Assembly (NCBI RefSeq): GCF_014639315.1 | Contig: NZ_BMFY01000003.1 | Span: forward strand, 248,001-312,000 | DNA length: 64,000 bases | Source: Sediminivirga luteola | GTDB lineage: Bacteria > Actinomycetota > Actinomycetes > Actinomycetales > Brevibacteriaceae | Direction: 5' to 3' | In this document: positions 26,662 to 35,386 of the stretch, in pieces | How positions within the stretch are numbered: position 1 is the stretch's first letter | Layout of the letters: every line of letters begins with the position of its first letter | Position numbers and translations under genes: made by a program | The notes under the pieces: model-generated | The model's input: only the letters and a program-made list of their open reading frames with translations | Databases searched by the model: none | What the model was told of the DNA's origin: nothing

Positions 26662-27642
26662 TCATTCGTCCAGCGGCAGCATCCGGCGCCCGCCGCCCCT
26701 GCGCCGGCCGCCCGGCAGTGAGGCGATGACCATGCCCACCAGGGCGAGGAGCACCCCTGCCACGGTCCACCAGGTCACCGTCGCGCCGACATGCGGGATC
26801 ACGGCGTCCATCGCCAGGGAGGCGAACAGCTGGCCGAAAACGTTGCCGAGCCCCATCAGGAGCACGCCCAGTTGCGCGACGATCGCAGCGGCGACCGCGA
26901 TGAATCCCACGCCGAGCGCGCCGCCGGTGAGCATCCACCAGTCGGCCAGCCCCGGCAAGTCCCCGCTAGGCCTGTGCCCGGCCAGCAGCATGATCCCCAC
27001 CAGCCCGGCGAGGGCCGCCGTGCCGACGAAGAAGTTGTTGAACGTCGTCGTCATGGCGTCCCCGCAGAAGGCGCGCACCCGGCCGTTGGCGGCTTGCTGG
27101 AACGCCATCGCGAACCCGGCTGCGAAGGGCAGCGCCGCGAGCCAGAGACCTCCTTCGCCGTCGCCGAGGCGGTGGCCGCTGGACACCACGACGGCGGCGA
27201 TGATCAGGACGCTACCGGCAAGGCGGCCGGCGGCGGGACGCCTGGCCCGGCCGGGACCGAAACCGATCCAGTCCACGACGTTCGCGGCGGTCACATTGCC
27301 GGCGATGATGGCGATCGTGGAGAGCGCCACCCCGAGATGAGGCACCACGAACGCCTGCACTGCGACGAGGAACGCGCCGACCACGCCGCCCAGCGAGAGC
27401 ACCAGCGAGAACTCCCGCCGCCATAGACCGCGGTACAGCCGCCCCATTGCCTGGCGCGAGCGGGCCGAGCACAGGACGATGACCGTGACGATGGCCAGGC
27501 CCGAACCGAACGACCACAGCGCGGCGATGGCAGGACTGCCCAGCACGGTTCCCAGCGCGCCGTTGGCGGCCGACTGGAGTGCCGTCGCCGCGCCCGCGAC
27601 GGCGGACAGGACGAGCGGGAAGAGGAGGACCCTGCTGTTCAT
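26662..27642 (-). CDS. DMT-superfamily transporter with two YdcZ/DUF606-like halves
   Basis: A 326-aa membrane protein with about ten hydrophobic segments. Both halves carry related motifs: AATALQSAANGALGTVLGSP near residue 20 and AMAFQQAANGRVRAFCGDA near 190. This indicates an internal duplication of the five-helix YdcZ unit. The substrate is unknown. The chosen start is ATG at 27642 (MNSRVLLFP), which overlaps the stop of the upstream DUF5703 gene by 4 bp. The C-terminus is Arg/Gly-rich. Confidence 0.85.
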   Translation of the reverse strand: MNSRVLLFPLVLSAVAGAATALQSAANGALGTVLGSPAIAALWSFGSGLAIVTVIVLCSARSRQAMGRLYRGLWRREFSLVLSLGGVVGAFLVAVQAFVVPHLGVALSTIAIIAGNVTAANVVDWIGFGPGRARRPAAGRLAGSVLIIAAVVVSSGHRLGDGEGGLWLAALPFAAGFAMAFQQAANGRVRAFCGDAMTTTFNNFFVGTAALAGLVGIMLLAGHRPSGDLPGLADWWMLTGGALGVGFIAVAAAIVAQLGVLLMGLGNVFGQLFASLAMDAVIPHVGATVTWWTVAGVLLALVGMVIASLPGGRRRGGGRRMLPLDE

Positions 27643-27836
27643 GCGGTGCGCTGCATCCGGATGATCTTCCGGCGCAGCCACACGGTGCGCTTGCCATCGA
27701 CGCTCACCTGAGTGCGCGCCAGTTCCCAGCGCCCGTATTCCGCGGCGTCCGTGAGCTGCTCACGAGCGTCGTCGCGGTCGACGGTGCGCGAGAACGCCAC
27801 CTTGCGGTACTGGTACTCGGACGGTCTCCGCTTCAC
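27639..27836 (-). CDS. DUF5703 family small protein
   Basis: A 65-aa basic protein found across actinobacteria, of unknown function. The family core is visible as EYQYRKVAFSRTVDRDDAR, EYGRWELARTQV and WLRRKIIRMQRT. The start is GTG at 27836, placed 9 nt after a GGAGG site. ATG at 27860 would add a Cys-rich head but has no ribosome site. It overlaps the permease gene, so the two are translated together. Confidence 0.82.
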   Translation of the reverse strand: MKRRPSEYQYRKVAFSRTVDRDDAREQLTDAAEYGRWELARTQVSVDGKRTVWLRRKIIRMQRTA

Positions 27837-27920
27837 GTGCTCACATCCTCCACATCGCATTCTGTCCCTGCCGTCTGGCGGCACTGTCTCCCGGGGGTCC
27901 GGTGCGCTAGATTTGATCCT

Positions 27921-28277
27921 ATGAGCACCGATCCTCGAATCGCCCTCGACCAGCTGGTGGACGCGCTGCGTGAGCACCTCGCCGCCGCTGCGAACCGCCG
28001 GGGCGACGACGACCTGCGAGTCGAGCGCGCCTACATCGCCGTGGCCGATGCCTTCGAAGTCTACGAGGACGCCCTCTACACCGCCTACGAGGAGGTCACA
28101 CCCTTCGAGCTCTTCGACGATGTCGAGGACGCCCGCGAGGACGGAGACGACTACTTCGACGACCTCGAGGACGATGAGGACGCGGAGGACGAGACGGACC
28201 TCGACGGGGACGACCTCGATGAAGAGGACGAAGAGGAAGACGAAGACCTCGACGACGTCGAGGACGACGAGGACTGA
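27921..28277 (+). CDS. Conserved acidic hypothetical protein
   Basis: A 118-aa protein. Residues 1-64 form a helical domain with LDQLVDALREHLAAAANRR and VERAYIAVADAFEVYEDALY. Residues 65-118 are almost only Asp and Glu, an acidic disordered tail of a kind often seen on nucleic-acid or histone-mimic-binding proteins. It resembles small actinobacterial proteins of unknown role in which the N-terminal domain is conserved. TAGATT lies 7 nt before the ATG, so the mRNA is probably leaderless. A strong terminator follows. Confidence 0.75.
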   Translation: MSTDPRIALDQLVDALREHLAAAANRRGDDDLRVERAYIAVADAFEVYEDALYTAYEEVTPFELFDDVEDAREDGDDYFDDLEDDEDAEDETDLDGDDLDEEDEEEDEDLDDVEDDED

Positions 28278-28305
28278 CGGCTCCGGCCTCCGCCAGCCGG
28301 CCTGT

Positions 28306-28341
28306 TGAGCCCCGCCCGGGCCTCCGCCCGCGCGGGGCTCA
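28306..28341. terminator. Bidirectional hairpin terminator
   Basis: A perfect 10-bp stem, TGAGCCCCGC with GCGGGGCTCA, encloses a 16-nt loop. It lies between two convergent genes (28277 and 28347) and has no U-tract. Confidence 0.75.
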
Positions 28342-28346
28342 CTCGG

Positions 28347-29279
28347 TCAGATCGAGCGAGACTCGCCCGAGACCTCGTCGAGGGCCTGCAGGATCTCCTC
28401 CGGGAGCTCCGGCAGCTCGGCTGTCATGACCTCCTCCAGCTGCGCCACGTTCCGCGGTGCCACCAGCCGGCTGCTGATCCCCGGCTTCGCCGCTGACCAC
28501 GCCAGCGCGATCTGCACCGGCGTGAGATTCAGCCCGTGCGCTGCGCGCAGTACGCCCTGGACCACGCGCTTCTCCCGCTCGCCCAGGCGCTGGGAGACGT
28601 ACCTGCTCAGCGCGGCATCGGCGCCACGGGAGCCCTGCGGCACACCGGAGGCGTACTTCCCGGTGAGCACGCCCCGGCCCAGCGCCGCACCGGCGATCAC
28701 GCCGATGCCGTAGTGGTCACACACCTGGAGGAGATCGGGCTCCGCGGCACGATGCACCAGGGAGTGCTCCGCCAGCACGGCCGTCACCGGCAGCTGGCCG
28801 GCCACTGCCGCGATCTGCCAGGCCGCGTAGTGGGACAGGCCCAGATAGCGCACGCGCCCCGACCGCCAGGCGGTCTCCATCGCCGACAGGGTCTCGTCCA
28901 GCGGTACCGAGGCATCCCAGACGTCGATCACCCAGAGGTCGACAGCGCTGCGCCCGAGGGTGGCCAGCACCGCGTCCAGCTGTCCGAGCAGCGTGCCGCG
29001 GGAGGCGTCGGCGACGGGACCGTCCGCTGCCATCCTGACACCTGAACGTGCGCATAGTATCGGCTGGGAATCGGCGCCGGTGTCCGGCAGCAACGAACCC
29101 AGGATCTCAGCGGCCGGCGAGACGGCCGACGGCAGTTCCACCAGGCTTCCGCCCAGGTCGAGATAGCGTTCCAGCAGTTCGCCAGCGGTGCGGGCATCCA
29201 CCCGCCCGCCCCACTCCAGAGTGCCGAGACCGATGTCCGACACGCGCAGCCCAGATCTGCCCACCGGCGTTGTGTCCAT
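28347..29279 (-). CDS. Aldo/keto reductase-like protein without the catalytic tetrad (probable pseudoenzyme)
   Basis: A 310-aa TIM-barrel protein of the aldo/keto reductase superfamily. The N-terminus GLRVSDIGLGTLEWGG, the middle RVRYLGLSHYAAWQIA and the C-terminal NADP-contact stretch RLVAPRNVAQLEEV are family-like. The four catalytic residues are all changed. The Asp of the DTA motif is E48, the proton-donor Tyr is V53, the Lys is R78 (ILCARSGV), and the His is D119 (LWVIDVWD). The YGxGxSE segment is also shortened. The frame is intact with normal codon use, so this is not simple decay. Reductase activity is unlikely; a binding or regulatory role is possible. Confidence 0.85.
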   Translation of the reverse strand: MDTTPVGRSGLRVSDIGLGTLEWGGRVDARTAGELLERYLDLGGSLVELPSAVSPAAEILGSLLPDTGADSQPILCARSGVRMAADGPVADASRGTLLGQLDAVLATLGRSAVDLWVIDVWDASVPLDETLSAMETAWRSGRVRYLGLSHYAAWQIAAVAGQLPVTAVLAEHSLVHRAAEPDLLQVCDHYGIGVIAGAALGRGVLTGKYASGVPQGSRGADAALSRYVSQRLGEREKRVVQGVLRAAHGLNLTPVQIALAWSAAKPGISSRLVAPRNVAQLEEVMTAELPELPEEILQALDEVSGESRSI

Positions 29280-29400
29280 AGTGCTCCCAGCCTAGCGGTT
29301 TTTCAGCCCTGATCGGCGTGTATGCTCGGGTGGCGGGTCCGGCCGCGGCCCCGTGCGAGCCCGCGGCGCAAGCGGCAGAGGTCAAACGGGAGGGGCGCCG

Positions 29401-30228
29401 ATGGAATGGCTCACGGCCATCGTTCTGGGGATCGTGCAAGGGCTCACGGAGTTCCTTCCAGTCTCCTCATCGGCGCATGTGCGGATCGTCGGCGAGCTCA
29501 TGCTGCCGGGCAACGATCCCGGCGCGTTCTTCACCGCGATCGTGCAGCTGGGCACCGAGACGGCCGTGCTCGTCTACTTCTGGAAGGACATCCGCAGGAT
29601 CGTCACTGCCTGGTTCGGCTGGGTGGCGCGCAAGCGCCCGGCCAGTGACCCGGACGTGAGAATGGGCTGGTTCATCATCGTCGGCACCATTCCCATCGTG
29701 GTCCTGGGCCTGCTGTTCGAGGACAGCATCGACAGCGTCTTCCGCTCGCTGTGGATCGTGGCGACGATGCTGATCGTCTTCGGGCTGGCCCTGGGCCTGG
29801 CCGACAAGTTCAGCCGCAAGGAGCGCTCCTTGCAGCAGCTCACCTGGAAGCACGGCATCATCTACGGTTTCGGCCAGGCACTCGCCCTCGTCCCCGGCGT
29901 GTCCCGCTCCGGCGGCACCATCACCACGGGCCTCGTGCTGGGCTACACTCGCCAGTCGGCGGCCTACTACTCGTTCCTGCTGGCACTGCCGGCGGTCTTC
30001 GGTTCAGGGTTCTTCGGTCTGTACCGCAGCATCGGCGAGCCGATGGTGCTCGGCTGGGGCCCGACCATCGCCGCCACGGCGGTGTCCTTCGTGGTCGGCT
30101 ACGTCGTGATCGTGGCGTTCCTGAAGTACATCTCCAGCCACAGCTACTGGATCTTCGTCTGGTACCGCGTCGGACTGGGCATCCTGCTCTTCATCCTGCT
30201 GGGCACCGGAGTGCTGCAGCCGCTCTGA
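29401..30228 (+). CDS. uppP: Undecaprenyl-diphosphatase (UppP/BacA)
   Basis: An integral membrane phosphatase that converts undecaprenyl diphosphate to the monophosphate for peptidoglycan lipid-carrier recycling; it also gives bacitracin resistance. The 275-aa protein has motif 1 ([14 protein letters not shown]) and motif 2 ([15 protein letters not shown]), with about eight membrane segments, all as in the family. ATG at 29401 gives the canonical [14 protein letters not shown] start. A GGGAGG site precedes it. Confidence 0.96.
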   Translation: MEWLTAIVLGIVQGLTEFLPVSSSAHVRIVGELMLPGNDPGAFFTAIVQLGTETAVLVYFWKDIRRIVTAWFGWVARKRPASDPDVRMGWFIIVGTIPIVVLGLLFEDSIDSVFRSLWIVATMLIVFGLALGLADKFSRKERSLQQLTWKHGIIYGFGQALALVPGVSRSGGTITTGLVLGYTRQSAAYYSFLLALPAVFGSGFFGLYRSIGEPMVLGWGPTIAATAVSFVVGYVVIVAFLKYISSHSYWIFVWYRVGLGILLFILLGTGVLQPL

Positions 30229-30233
30229 CCGCT

Positions 30234-30248
30234 GCGGCCCAAGGCCGC
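30234..30248. terminator. Short hairpin between uppP and the convergent phosphatase gene
   Basis: GCGGCC and GGCCGC pair over a 3-nt loop (CAA). It lies 6 bp after the uppP stop and just before the stop of the gene on the other strand. Confidence 0.45.
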
Positions 30249-30249
30249 C

Positions 30250-30924
30250 TCAGGCGCCGCCGATGCGTGCCGGCCCGCCGGTGGGGTCCTGGGCCGCCGG
30301 GGTGCCGAACTCCGGGCGGGCGCCTATCAGGGTGACCAGCGGCTCCGGTCCGAGGTGCACCGTGCTGATCGATGCCGGAGGCACCGCGATCCGGCGGTAA
30401 CGGCCTAGCGGCATACCGAGCGCCCAGGCGAGGACAGCCTGGATGATGTCACCGTGGCTGACGGCGACCCAGACGGCTTTCTCGCCCGATGACCGGCGAA
30501 CCTGGTCGTCCAGGTCCTCCACCGCGGTCCGGGCGCGCGTAGCCATCTGCTCCACGGTCTCCCCGCCGGGAAAGGCGAACGCGGCCGGATCGGCGCGCAG
30601 CTGCTGCCACGCCGGCTCCGCGGTCAGGCTCTTCAGCGACGCCCCGGCCCACCGGCCGTAATCCACCTCCTGCAGGCCCGGTGCGGTGCGCAGCCGGTCA
30701 TCGGGCCAGTCGAGTGTGCCTGCCAGGAGCCGTGCCGTCTCCTGGCAGCGCTGCAGCGGCGACACCGCGATCAGCGCCGGGTCCAGGCCCCTGACGAACT
30801 CCGCCAGCGCCCGGGTCTCCTGCTCGCCCCGCGAGGTCAGGCCGACGCCCGGGGTGCGGCCGGCGAGCGTCCCGGCGGCGTTCGACGTGCTCTGTCCGTG
30901 CCGGACCAGATGGAGGATGGGCAT
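30250..30924 (-). CDS. Histidine phosphatase family protein (MSMEG_4193-type)
   Basis: A 224-aa protein of the phosphoglycerate-mutase-like branch. The phosphohistidine motif is LVRHGQSTSN. The Arg of SPLQRCQETA, the Glu of GLQEVDYGRWAG and the second His in AVSHGDIIQAVLAWAL complete the pocket. The subgroup is the actinobacterial MSMEG_4193 family, which neighbours DUF3090, SCO1664-type and mshC genes, as here. It is divergent from DUF3090 with a 40-bp gap. TACGGT lies 6 nt before the ATG, suggesting a leaderless transcript. The substrate is unknown. Confidence 0.88.
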   Translation of the reverse strand: MPILHLVRHGQSTSNAAGTLAGRTPGVGLTSRGEQETRALAEFVRGLDPALIAVSPLQRCQETARLLAGTLDWPDDRLRTAPGLQEVDYGRWAGASLKSLTAEPAWQQLRADPAAFAFPGGETVEQMATRARTAVEDLDDQVRRSSGEKAVWVAVSHGDIIQAVLAWALGMPLGRYRRIAVPPASISTVHLGPEPLVTLIGARPEFGTPAAQDPTGGPARIGGA

Positions 30925-30964
30925 GCCACTACCGTAAACCCGCGCGTGAACTACGCTAGGAAAC

Positions 30965-31534
30965 ATGCCGGCCACAGTCTTCGACCACTCAGAGCCCGAC
31001 CGCTTCATCGTCGGCACCGTCGGGCTGCCGGGTGAACGGACCTTCTACCTGCAGGCGAAGTCCGGCAGGCGCATCACCTCCGTGATCGTGGAGAAGGAAC
31101 AGGCATCAGTCCTCGCTGAGCGGATGGACGCCCTGCTGGACCTCGTCCTGGCGAAACAGCCCGGCGGGGCGGGCGTGCCCGCCGAGCCGCTGCCGGAGCT
31201 GGTGGACAACGCCGAACTGAGCACCCCGATCGAACCCGAGTTCCGCGTGGGCACCATGAGCCTGGCCTGGGACACGGGCACGGATCGTCTTGTGCTGGAG
31301 TGCTTCGAGCTCAGCCAGGCCGACGCCGAGGCCGGCGAGAGCCTGAGCCCCGACGACGAGTCCGGCGTCGACCGGGACGTGCTGCGGGTGTCGCTGGACG
31401 GCGCCCGGGCACGCGAGTTCGTGCGCCGCGCCGAGCAGGTGGTCAGCGCCGGCCGGGGCGACTGCCCGCTGTGCTCACTGCCGCTCGACGCTGGCGGGCA
31501 CCTGTGCCCCCGTGCCAACGGCATTCCCCGATGA
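30965..31534 (+). CDS. DUF3090 family protein
   Basis: A 189-aa actinobacterial protein of unknown biochemical role. The family hallmarks are the N-terminal RFIVGTVGLPGERTFYLQA and EFRVGTMSLAWD. The C-terminus carries CPLCSLPLDAGGHLCPRANG, whose three Cys and a His could form a small metal-binding knuckle. TACGCT lies 7 nt before the ATG. It is followed at once by the SCO1664-type gene, and the two are conserved neighbours of mshC. Confidence 0.88.
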   Translation: MPATVFDHSEPDRFIVGTVGLPGERTFYLQAKSGRRITSVIVEKEQASVLAERMDALLDLVLAKQPGGAGVPAEPLPELVDNAELSTPIEPEFRVGTMSLAWDTGTDRLVLECFELSQADAEAGESLSPDDESGVDRDVLRVSLDGARAREFVRRAEQVVSAGRGDCPLCSLPLDAGGHLCPRANGIPR

Positions 31535-31541
31535 CGCCTCG

Positions 31542-32438
31542 ATGAGCGGTAAGCCCCCGAAAGACACGACGGTCGCACAGCTCGAACGGGCCCCCGTCCA
31601 GGTACTCGGCCGGATCATGGAATCGAGCAACGCTGCGCTGCTGTGCACCGTGGAGGAGGCCGGCGGCGCGATGGGGCAGGCGGTGTTCAAGCCGCTGGCC
31701 AGTGAACGGCGACTGCACGACTTCCCGCCGGCGACGCTCGCTCTCCGCGAGGTGGCGGCGTGGCGGCTGAGCCGCCTGGCCGGGTTCGACGTCGTCCCGC
31801 CGACGGTGCTGCGAGAACTGCCCGGGTACGGCCTCGGCTCGCTGCAGGCATGGGTCGAGAACGCGCCGGGGGAGGGCGCCGGCATCGGCGTGCTGCCTGC
31901 CCGCGAGTTCGGCCCAGGGGCCAGTCCGGCGGCCGGTGCCAGAAGCGGCACGGGAATCGGCACGGCGGGCTGGATCCCGGTGGTCGCCGCGCAGGACGAG
32001 GACGGGGAGGACGTCGTCATCGCCCACCGCGACACGCCGGGGCTGCGCCGGATCGCCCTGTTTGACCTGCTCGCGAACAACGCCGACCGGAAAGGATCCC
32101 ACCTGGTGTACGGCCACTGGGATCCCGTCTCCGGGGCACGGCCGGGGCTGTACGGCATCGATCAGGGCCTCTGCTTCCATCCGGAGGAGAAACTCCGCAC
32201 CGTCCTGTGGGGCTTCTCGGGCCGGGCGTTCAGCGCCTGGGAGCGCGAACTCCTCGGCAACGCCGGTTCGGAGCACACACGGCAGGCGCTCGCACCACTG
32301 CTGGGCGCCGAGGAGATCGAGGCACTCGTCGAGCGTGCCGCCCGGCTGCTGGACGCCGGCGCCTTCCCGCGGCCGCCAGCGGACCGGATGGCATTGCCGT
32401 GGCCCCCGTTGTGGGGAATCGGGCGCGGAGTGTCCTAA
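31542..32438 (+). CDS. SCO1664-family protein (PI3/PI4-kinase-like fold)
   Basis: A 298-aa protein of the SCO1664 family, distantly related to phosphatidylinositol kinases; its activity is unknown. Key stretches are [20 protein letters not shown] (ATP-Lys-like region) and [40 protein letters not shown] is a catalytic-loop-like N-N-x-D-R-K, and [20 protein letters not shown] is the metal-Asp-like part. The start ATG at 31542 lies 7 bp after the DUF3090 stop; GTG at 31512 would overlap that gene. A 25-residue Gly/Ala-rich insert lies near residue 125. Confidence 0.85.
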   Translation: MSGKPPKDTTVAQLERAPVQVLGRIMESSNAALLCTVEEAGGAMGQAVFKPLASERRLHDFPPATLALREVAAWRLSRLAGFDVVPPTVLRELPGYGLGSLQAWVENAPGEGAGIGVLPAREFGPGASPAAGARSGTGIGTAGWIPVVAAQDEDGEDVVIAHRDTPGLRRIALFDLLANNADRKGSHLVYGHWDPVSGARPGLYGIDQGLCFHPEEKLRTVLWGFSGRAFSAWERELLGNAGSEHTRQALAPLLGAEEIEALVERAARLLDAGAFPRPPADRMALPWPPLWGIGRGVS

Positions 32439-32448
32439 GCTGGGTCAA

Positions 32449-33684
32449 GTGAAATCGTGGACCGCACCTGAGATCCCCCGGCTCGCCGGACGGGCCAAGC
32501 GACCCGAACTCTTCGACACGGTCGGGCGCGCCGCCGTCCCCACACCGAAGAAGGGCGACGAGGCCAGGCTGTACGTCTGCGGCATCACCCCGTACGACGC
32601 CACGCATCTGGGGCATGCCGCCACCTACGTCGCCTTCGATCTGCTGTGCCGCCTGTGGCGCGATGCCGGACTCGCGGTGACATACGTGCAGAACACCACC
32701 GATGTGGACGATCCGCTGCTGGAGCGTGCCGCAGCGACCGGTGAGGACTGGCAGGAGCTGGCCGAGCGTCAGACCGAGCTGTTCCGCCAGGACATGGAGG
32801 CCTTAAGGGTCATCCCGCCGGACCACTACATCGGCGCGGTGGAGAGCATCCCGCAGATCGTCCCGGCCGTGGAACGGCTGCTCAAGTCCGGCGCCGCCTA
32901 CGCGGTCCGCAACGGCGACGTCTATTACGACCTGCGCACCCGCACCAAGCCGCCGTTCGGCACCGTCTCGGGGCTCGACCGCGAGGAGATGCTCAAGCTG
33001 TTCGCCGAGCGCGGCGGCGACCCCGGCACACCCGGGAAGCGTGATCCGCTCGACCCGCTGCTCTGGCGCGCCGCCCGCGAGGGCGAGCCGAGCTGGAACG
33101 GCGGCGAGCTCGGGCCTGGGCGGCCGGGCTGGCACATCGAGTGCGCCATCATCGCCGCCGAGCACGCCGCGCTGCCGCTGACCGTCCAGGGCGGCGGCTC
33201 CGATCTGATCTTCCCCCATCACGAGATGAGCGCCCAGCACGCGCAGGCGCTGACCGGGGAGCGGTTCGCCAAGGCCTATCTCCACACCGGGATGGTCGCC
33301 TATCAGGGCGAGAAGATGAGCAAGTCCCGGGGCAATCTGGTGTTCGTCTCCCGGCTGCGCGCGCAGGGCGTCGACCCGCGCGTGATCCGGCTGGTGCTGC
33401 TGAGCCACCACTACCGCTGCGACTGGGAGTTCGACGAGGCCATGCTCGATGCGGCCGCGGAGCGGCTCGAGCGCTGGACCCGGGCACTCGCCGAGGGAGC
33501 GTCAGCCCGGGATCTGACCGGGAAGATCCGCCGGGCGCTGGCCGACGACCTGGACGCGGCCCGGGCGATGCGCGCCGTCGACGCCTGGGCCGAGCGCGCA
33601 CCCGAGGGGGACCCGGACGGCGACGAGCAGCCAGCAGAGGTGGCCGCAGCCATCGACGCGCTGCTGGGCATCCGTCTGAGCTGA
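32449..33684 (+). CDS. mshC: Cysteine--1-D-myo-inosityl 2-amino-2-deoxy-alpha-D-glucopyranoside ligase
   Basis: The mycothiol-biosynthesis ligase joins cysteine to GlcN-Ins with ATP. The 411-aa protein is a cysteinyl-tRNA synthetase paralogue. It has the zinc Cys in [20 protein letters not shown], an HIGH-like [40 protein letters not shown] and the KMSKS loop [10 protein letters not shown]. Length and lack of a tRNA-binding tail distinguish MshC from CysS. The start is GTG at 32449. TAAGCT (32436-32441) lies 7 nt upstream and overlaps the stop codon of the previous gene, so mshC may have its own leaderless promoter. Confidence 0.94.
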   Translation: MKSWTAPEIPRLAGRAKRPELFDTVGRAAVPTPKKGDEARLYVCGITPYDATHLGHAATYVAFDLLCRLWRDAGLAVTYVQNTTDVDDPLLERAAATGEDWQELAERQTELFRQDMEALRVIPPDHYIGAVESIPQIVPAVERLLKSGAAYAVRNGDVYYDLRTRTKPPFGTVSGLDREEMLKLFAERGGDPGTPGKRDPLDPLLWRAAREGEPSWNGGELGPGRPGWHIECAIIAAEHAALPLTVQGGGSDLIFPHHEMSAQHAQALTGERFAKAYLHTGMVAYQGEKMSKSRGNLVFVSRLRAQGVDPRVIRLVLLSHHYRCDWEFDEAMLDAAAERLERWTRALAEGASARDLTGKIRRALADDLDAARAMRAVDAWAERAPEGDPDGDEQPAEVAAAIDALLGIRLS

Positions 33685-33696
33685 GAGGCGTCGCGC

Positions 33697-34602
33697 TCAG
33701 GACGAGGGGCTGCCCTTGTCGCCCGGCGGCCGCCGGCGCAGGAAGCGTTCGAACTCCTGCGCGATGGCCTCGCCGCTCGCCTCGGGCAGATCGGTGGCGT
33801 CGCGCATCTGCTCCAGGCGCGCCACGTAGTCGGCGATCTCCGCGTCGTGCTGGGCCAGCTCGTCGACGCCGGTCTCCCAGGCCTGAGCGTCCTCGTGCAG
33901 GTCCCCGTAGGGGATCGTGATGCCGGTGAGTTCCTCCATCCGGCCCAGCAGTGCCAGCTGCGCCTTCGGGGAAGGCGACTGAGCCACATAATTGGGCACC
34001 GCCACCCAGGCGGACACCACCGGGATTCCCGCCAGGCCCAGCTGGTTCTCCAGCACCCCCAGCACACCGGTCGGACCTTCGTAGCTGCTGCGCTCCAGAT
34101 CGAGTTCGTGCCGCAGGGCGGCGTCCTCGGAGGTCACCGAGACCGGCAGCGGGCGCGAATGCGGCACATCCGCCAGCAGCGCGCCCAGCAGGATGATCGC
34201 ATCGGCGCCGGAGAGGTACTCCTCCAGCAGCGCGGAGAACGCCCGCCATTTGAAGGACGGCTCCATGCCGGAGACCATCACGACGTCGCAGTCGGCCTCC
34301 GGCAGGGTCCCGGAGTAGATCCGGGTCCGCGGCCAGTCGATCCGCGACTCGCCGCCGACCCGGCGGACCTGCGGCCGGGTGAACTGGAAGTCGTAGTACT
34401 GCTCGTCGTCGATCTCGGCGATCTGCCGCACGCCCCAGGTTTCCCGGAGCAGTTCGAGGGCGTCGGTGGCGGCTTCGCCGGCGTCGTTCCAGCCCTCGAA
34501 GGCGATCACTCCCAGGGTCGGCCGGTCGTCATCGGCGCGGGTGCCGGCCGCCCGCTGGGCGTCCACGGCGGCGCGGATGATCGGAATCCCTGCACAGTCC
34601 AT
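33697..34602 (-). CDS. PAC2 family protein (proteasome assembly chaperone-like fold)
   Basis: A 301-aa actinobacterial PAC2 protein. Core stretches are LGVIAFEGWNDAGEAATDAL, DFQFTRPQVR, DVVMVSGMEPSFKWRAFSALL and LVSAWVAVPNYVAQSPSPKA-like sequence near residue 210. In eukaryotes PAC2 helps build the 20S proteasome; a bacterial role is not established, although this genome does have a proteasome. It is convergent with mshC across 12 bp. CATAAT lies 6 nt before the ATG. Confidence 0.87.
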   Translation of the reverse strand: MDCAGIPIIRAAVDAQRAAGTRADDDRPTLGVIAFEGWNDAGEAATDALELLRETWGVRQIAEIDDEQYYDFQFTRPQVRRVGGESRIDWPRTRIYSGTLPEADCDVVMVSGMEPSFKWRAFSALLEEYLSGADAIILLGALLADVPHSRPLPVSVTSEDAALRHELDLERSSYEGPTGVLGVLENQLGLAGIPVVSAWVAVPNYVAQSPSPKAQLALLGRMEELTGITIPYGDLHEDAQAWETGVDELAQHDAEIADYVARLEQMRDATDLPEASGEAIAQEFERFLRRRPPGDKGSPSS

Positions 34603-34660
34603 CGGTCCATTATGCAACCTGATCCGGCCACCTCGATCACGCCGTGATGAAATGGGGAGC

Positions 34661-35350
34661 ATGACCGCACCGCTCAGCGTACCGCCCGTCTCCTTCGCCG
34701 CCGCGCTCTGGGACATGGACGGCACCCTCGTCGACACCGAGCCCTACTGGATCGCCGAGGAGCAGGCCCTGATGAACGCCCACGGCCTGAGCTGGTCGCA
34801 CGCGGACAGCATGCAGCTGGTGGGGAACGAGCTGATGGTCTCGGCCGAGGTGCTGCGCAGCCACGGCCTGCCGCTGCCGGCGGAGGAGATCGTGGAGACG
34901 CTGATCGCCGGCGTGATCGAGCGCATCCACGCGCACGTGCCGTTCCGGCCCGGCGCGCGCGAGCTGCTGCGGCAGTTCGCCCAGGCGGGAATCCCGTGCG
35001 CGCTGGTGACGATGTCCTACCGGCGCCTGGCCGAGGCGGTGCTCCACGCGCTCCCCGGGGAATGGTTCGCCGCGGTGGTTCCCGGCGACGAGGTCACCCA
35101 CGGCAAACCGCACCCGGAGCCTTATCTGCGCGGTGCGGAACTGCTGGGCGTCGCCCCGGCGGACTGCCTGTCGTTCGAGGACTCCATCCCCGGCCTGACC
35201 TCGGCGGTGGACGCAGGCACCCGGGCCTTCGGCATCCGCCACCTCGTCGACCTCGACGAAGCAGCCGGCCGCGCGGTGCTGCTGCCCTCCCTGGAGGGCG
35301 TCACCCTTGCCGAGCTCGACCGCCTGGCGGCCGGGGCCGCACAGCACTGA
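34661..35350 (+). CDS. HAD-superfamily hydrolase, phosphatase/phosphoglucomutase-like
   Basis: A 229-aa HAD phosphatase with motif I ALWDMDGTLVDTEPYW (DxD pair), motif II CALVTMSYRRLAEA, motif III Lys in VTHGKPHPEPYLRGAELLG and motif IV LSFEDSIPGLTSAVDAG. The small helical cap fits the beta-phosphoglucomutase-like subgroup. The ATG at 34661 has a GGGGAG site. The substrate cannot be inferred. It ends before a bidirectional hairpin. Confidence 0.88.
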   Translation: MTAPLSVPPVSFAAALWDMDGTLVDTEPYWIAEEQALMNAHGLSWSHADSMQLVGNELMVSAEVLRSHGLPLPAEEIVETLIAGVIERIHAHVPFRPGARELLRQFAQAGIPCALVTMSYRRLAEAVLHALPGEWFAAVVPGDEVTHGKPHPEPYLRGAELLGVAPADCLSFEDSIPGLTSAVDAGTRAFGIRHLVDLDEAAGRAVLLPSLEGVTLAELDRLAAGAAQH

Positions 35351-35357
35351 CGCGGCG

Positions 35358-35379
35358 CCGGCGCCCAAGACGGCGCCGG
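35358..35379. terminator. Hairpin between convergent genes
   Basis: CCGGCGCC and GGCGCCGG pair over a 6-nt loop (CAAGAC). It lies 8 bp after the HAD stop and 8 bp before the end of the RecB-type gene on the other strand. Confidence 0.6.
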
Positions 35380-35386
35380 TTCGGCC

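Noticed and set aside
28116..28274. Possible low-complexity non-coding repeat of GAC/GAG triplets
   Set aside because: It is the acidic tail of an intact protein with a conserved-looking N-terminal domain and a good start.
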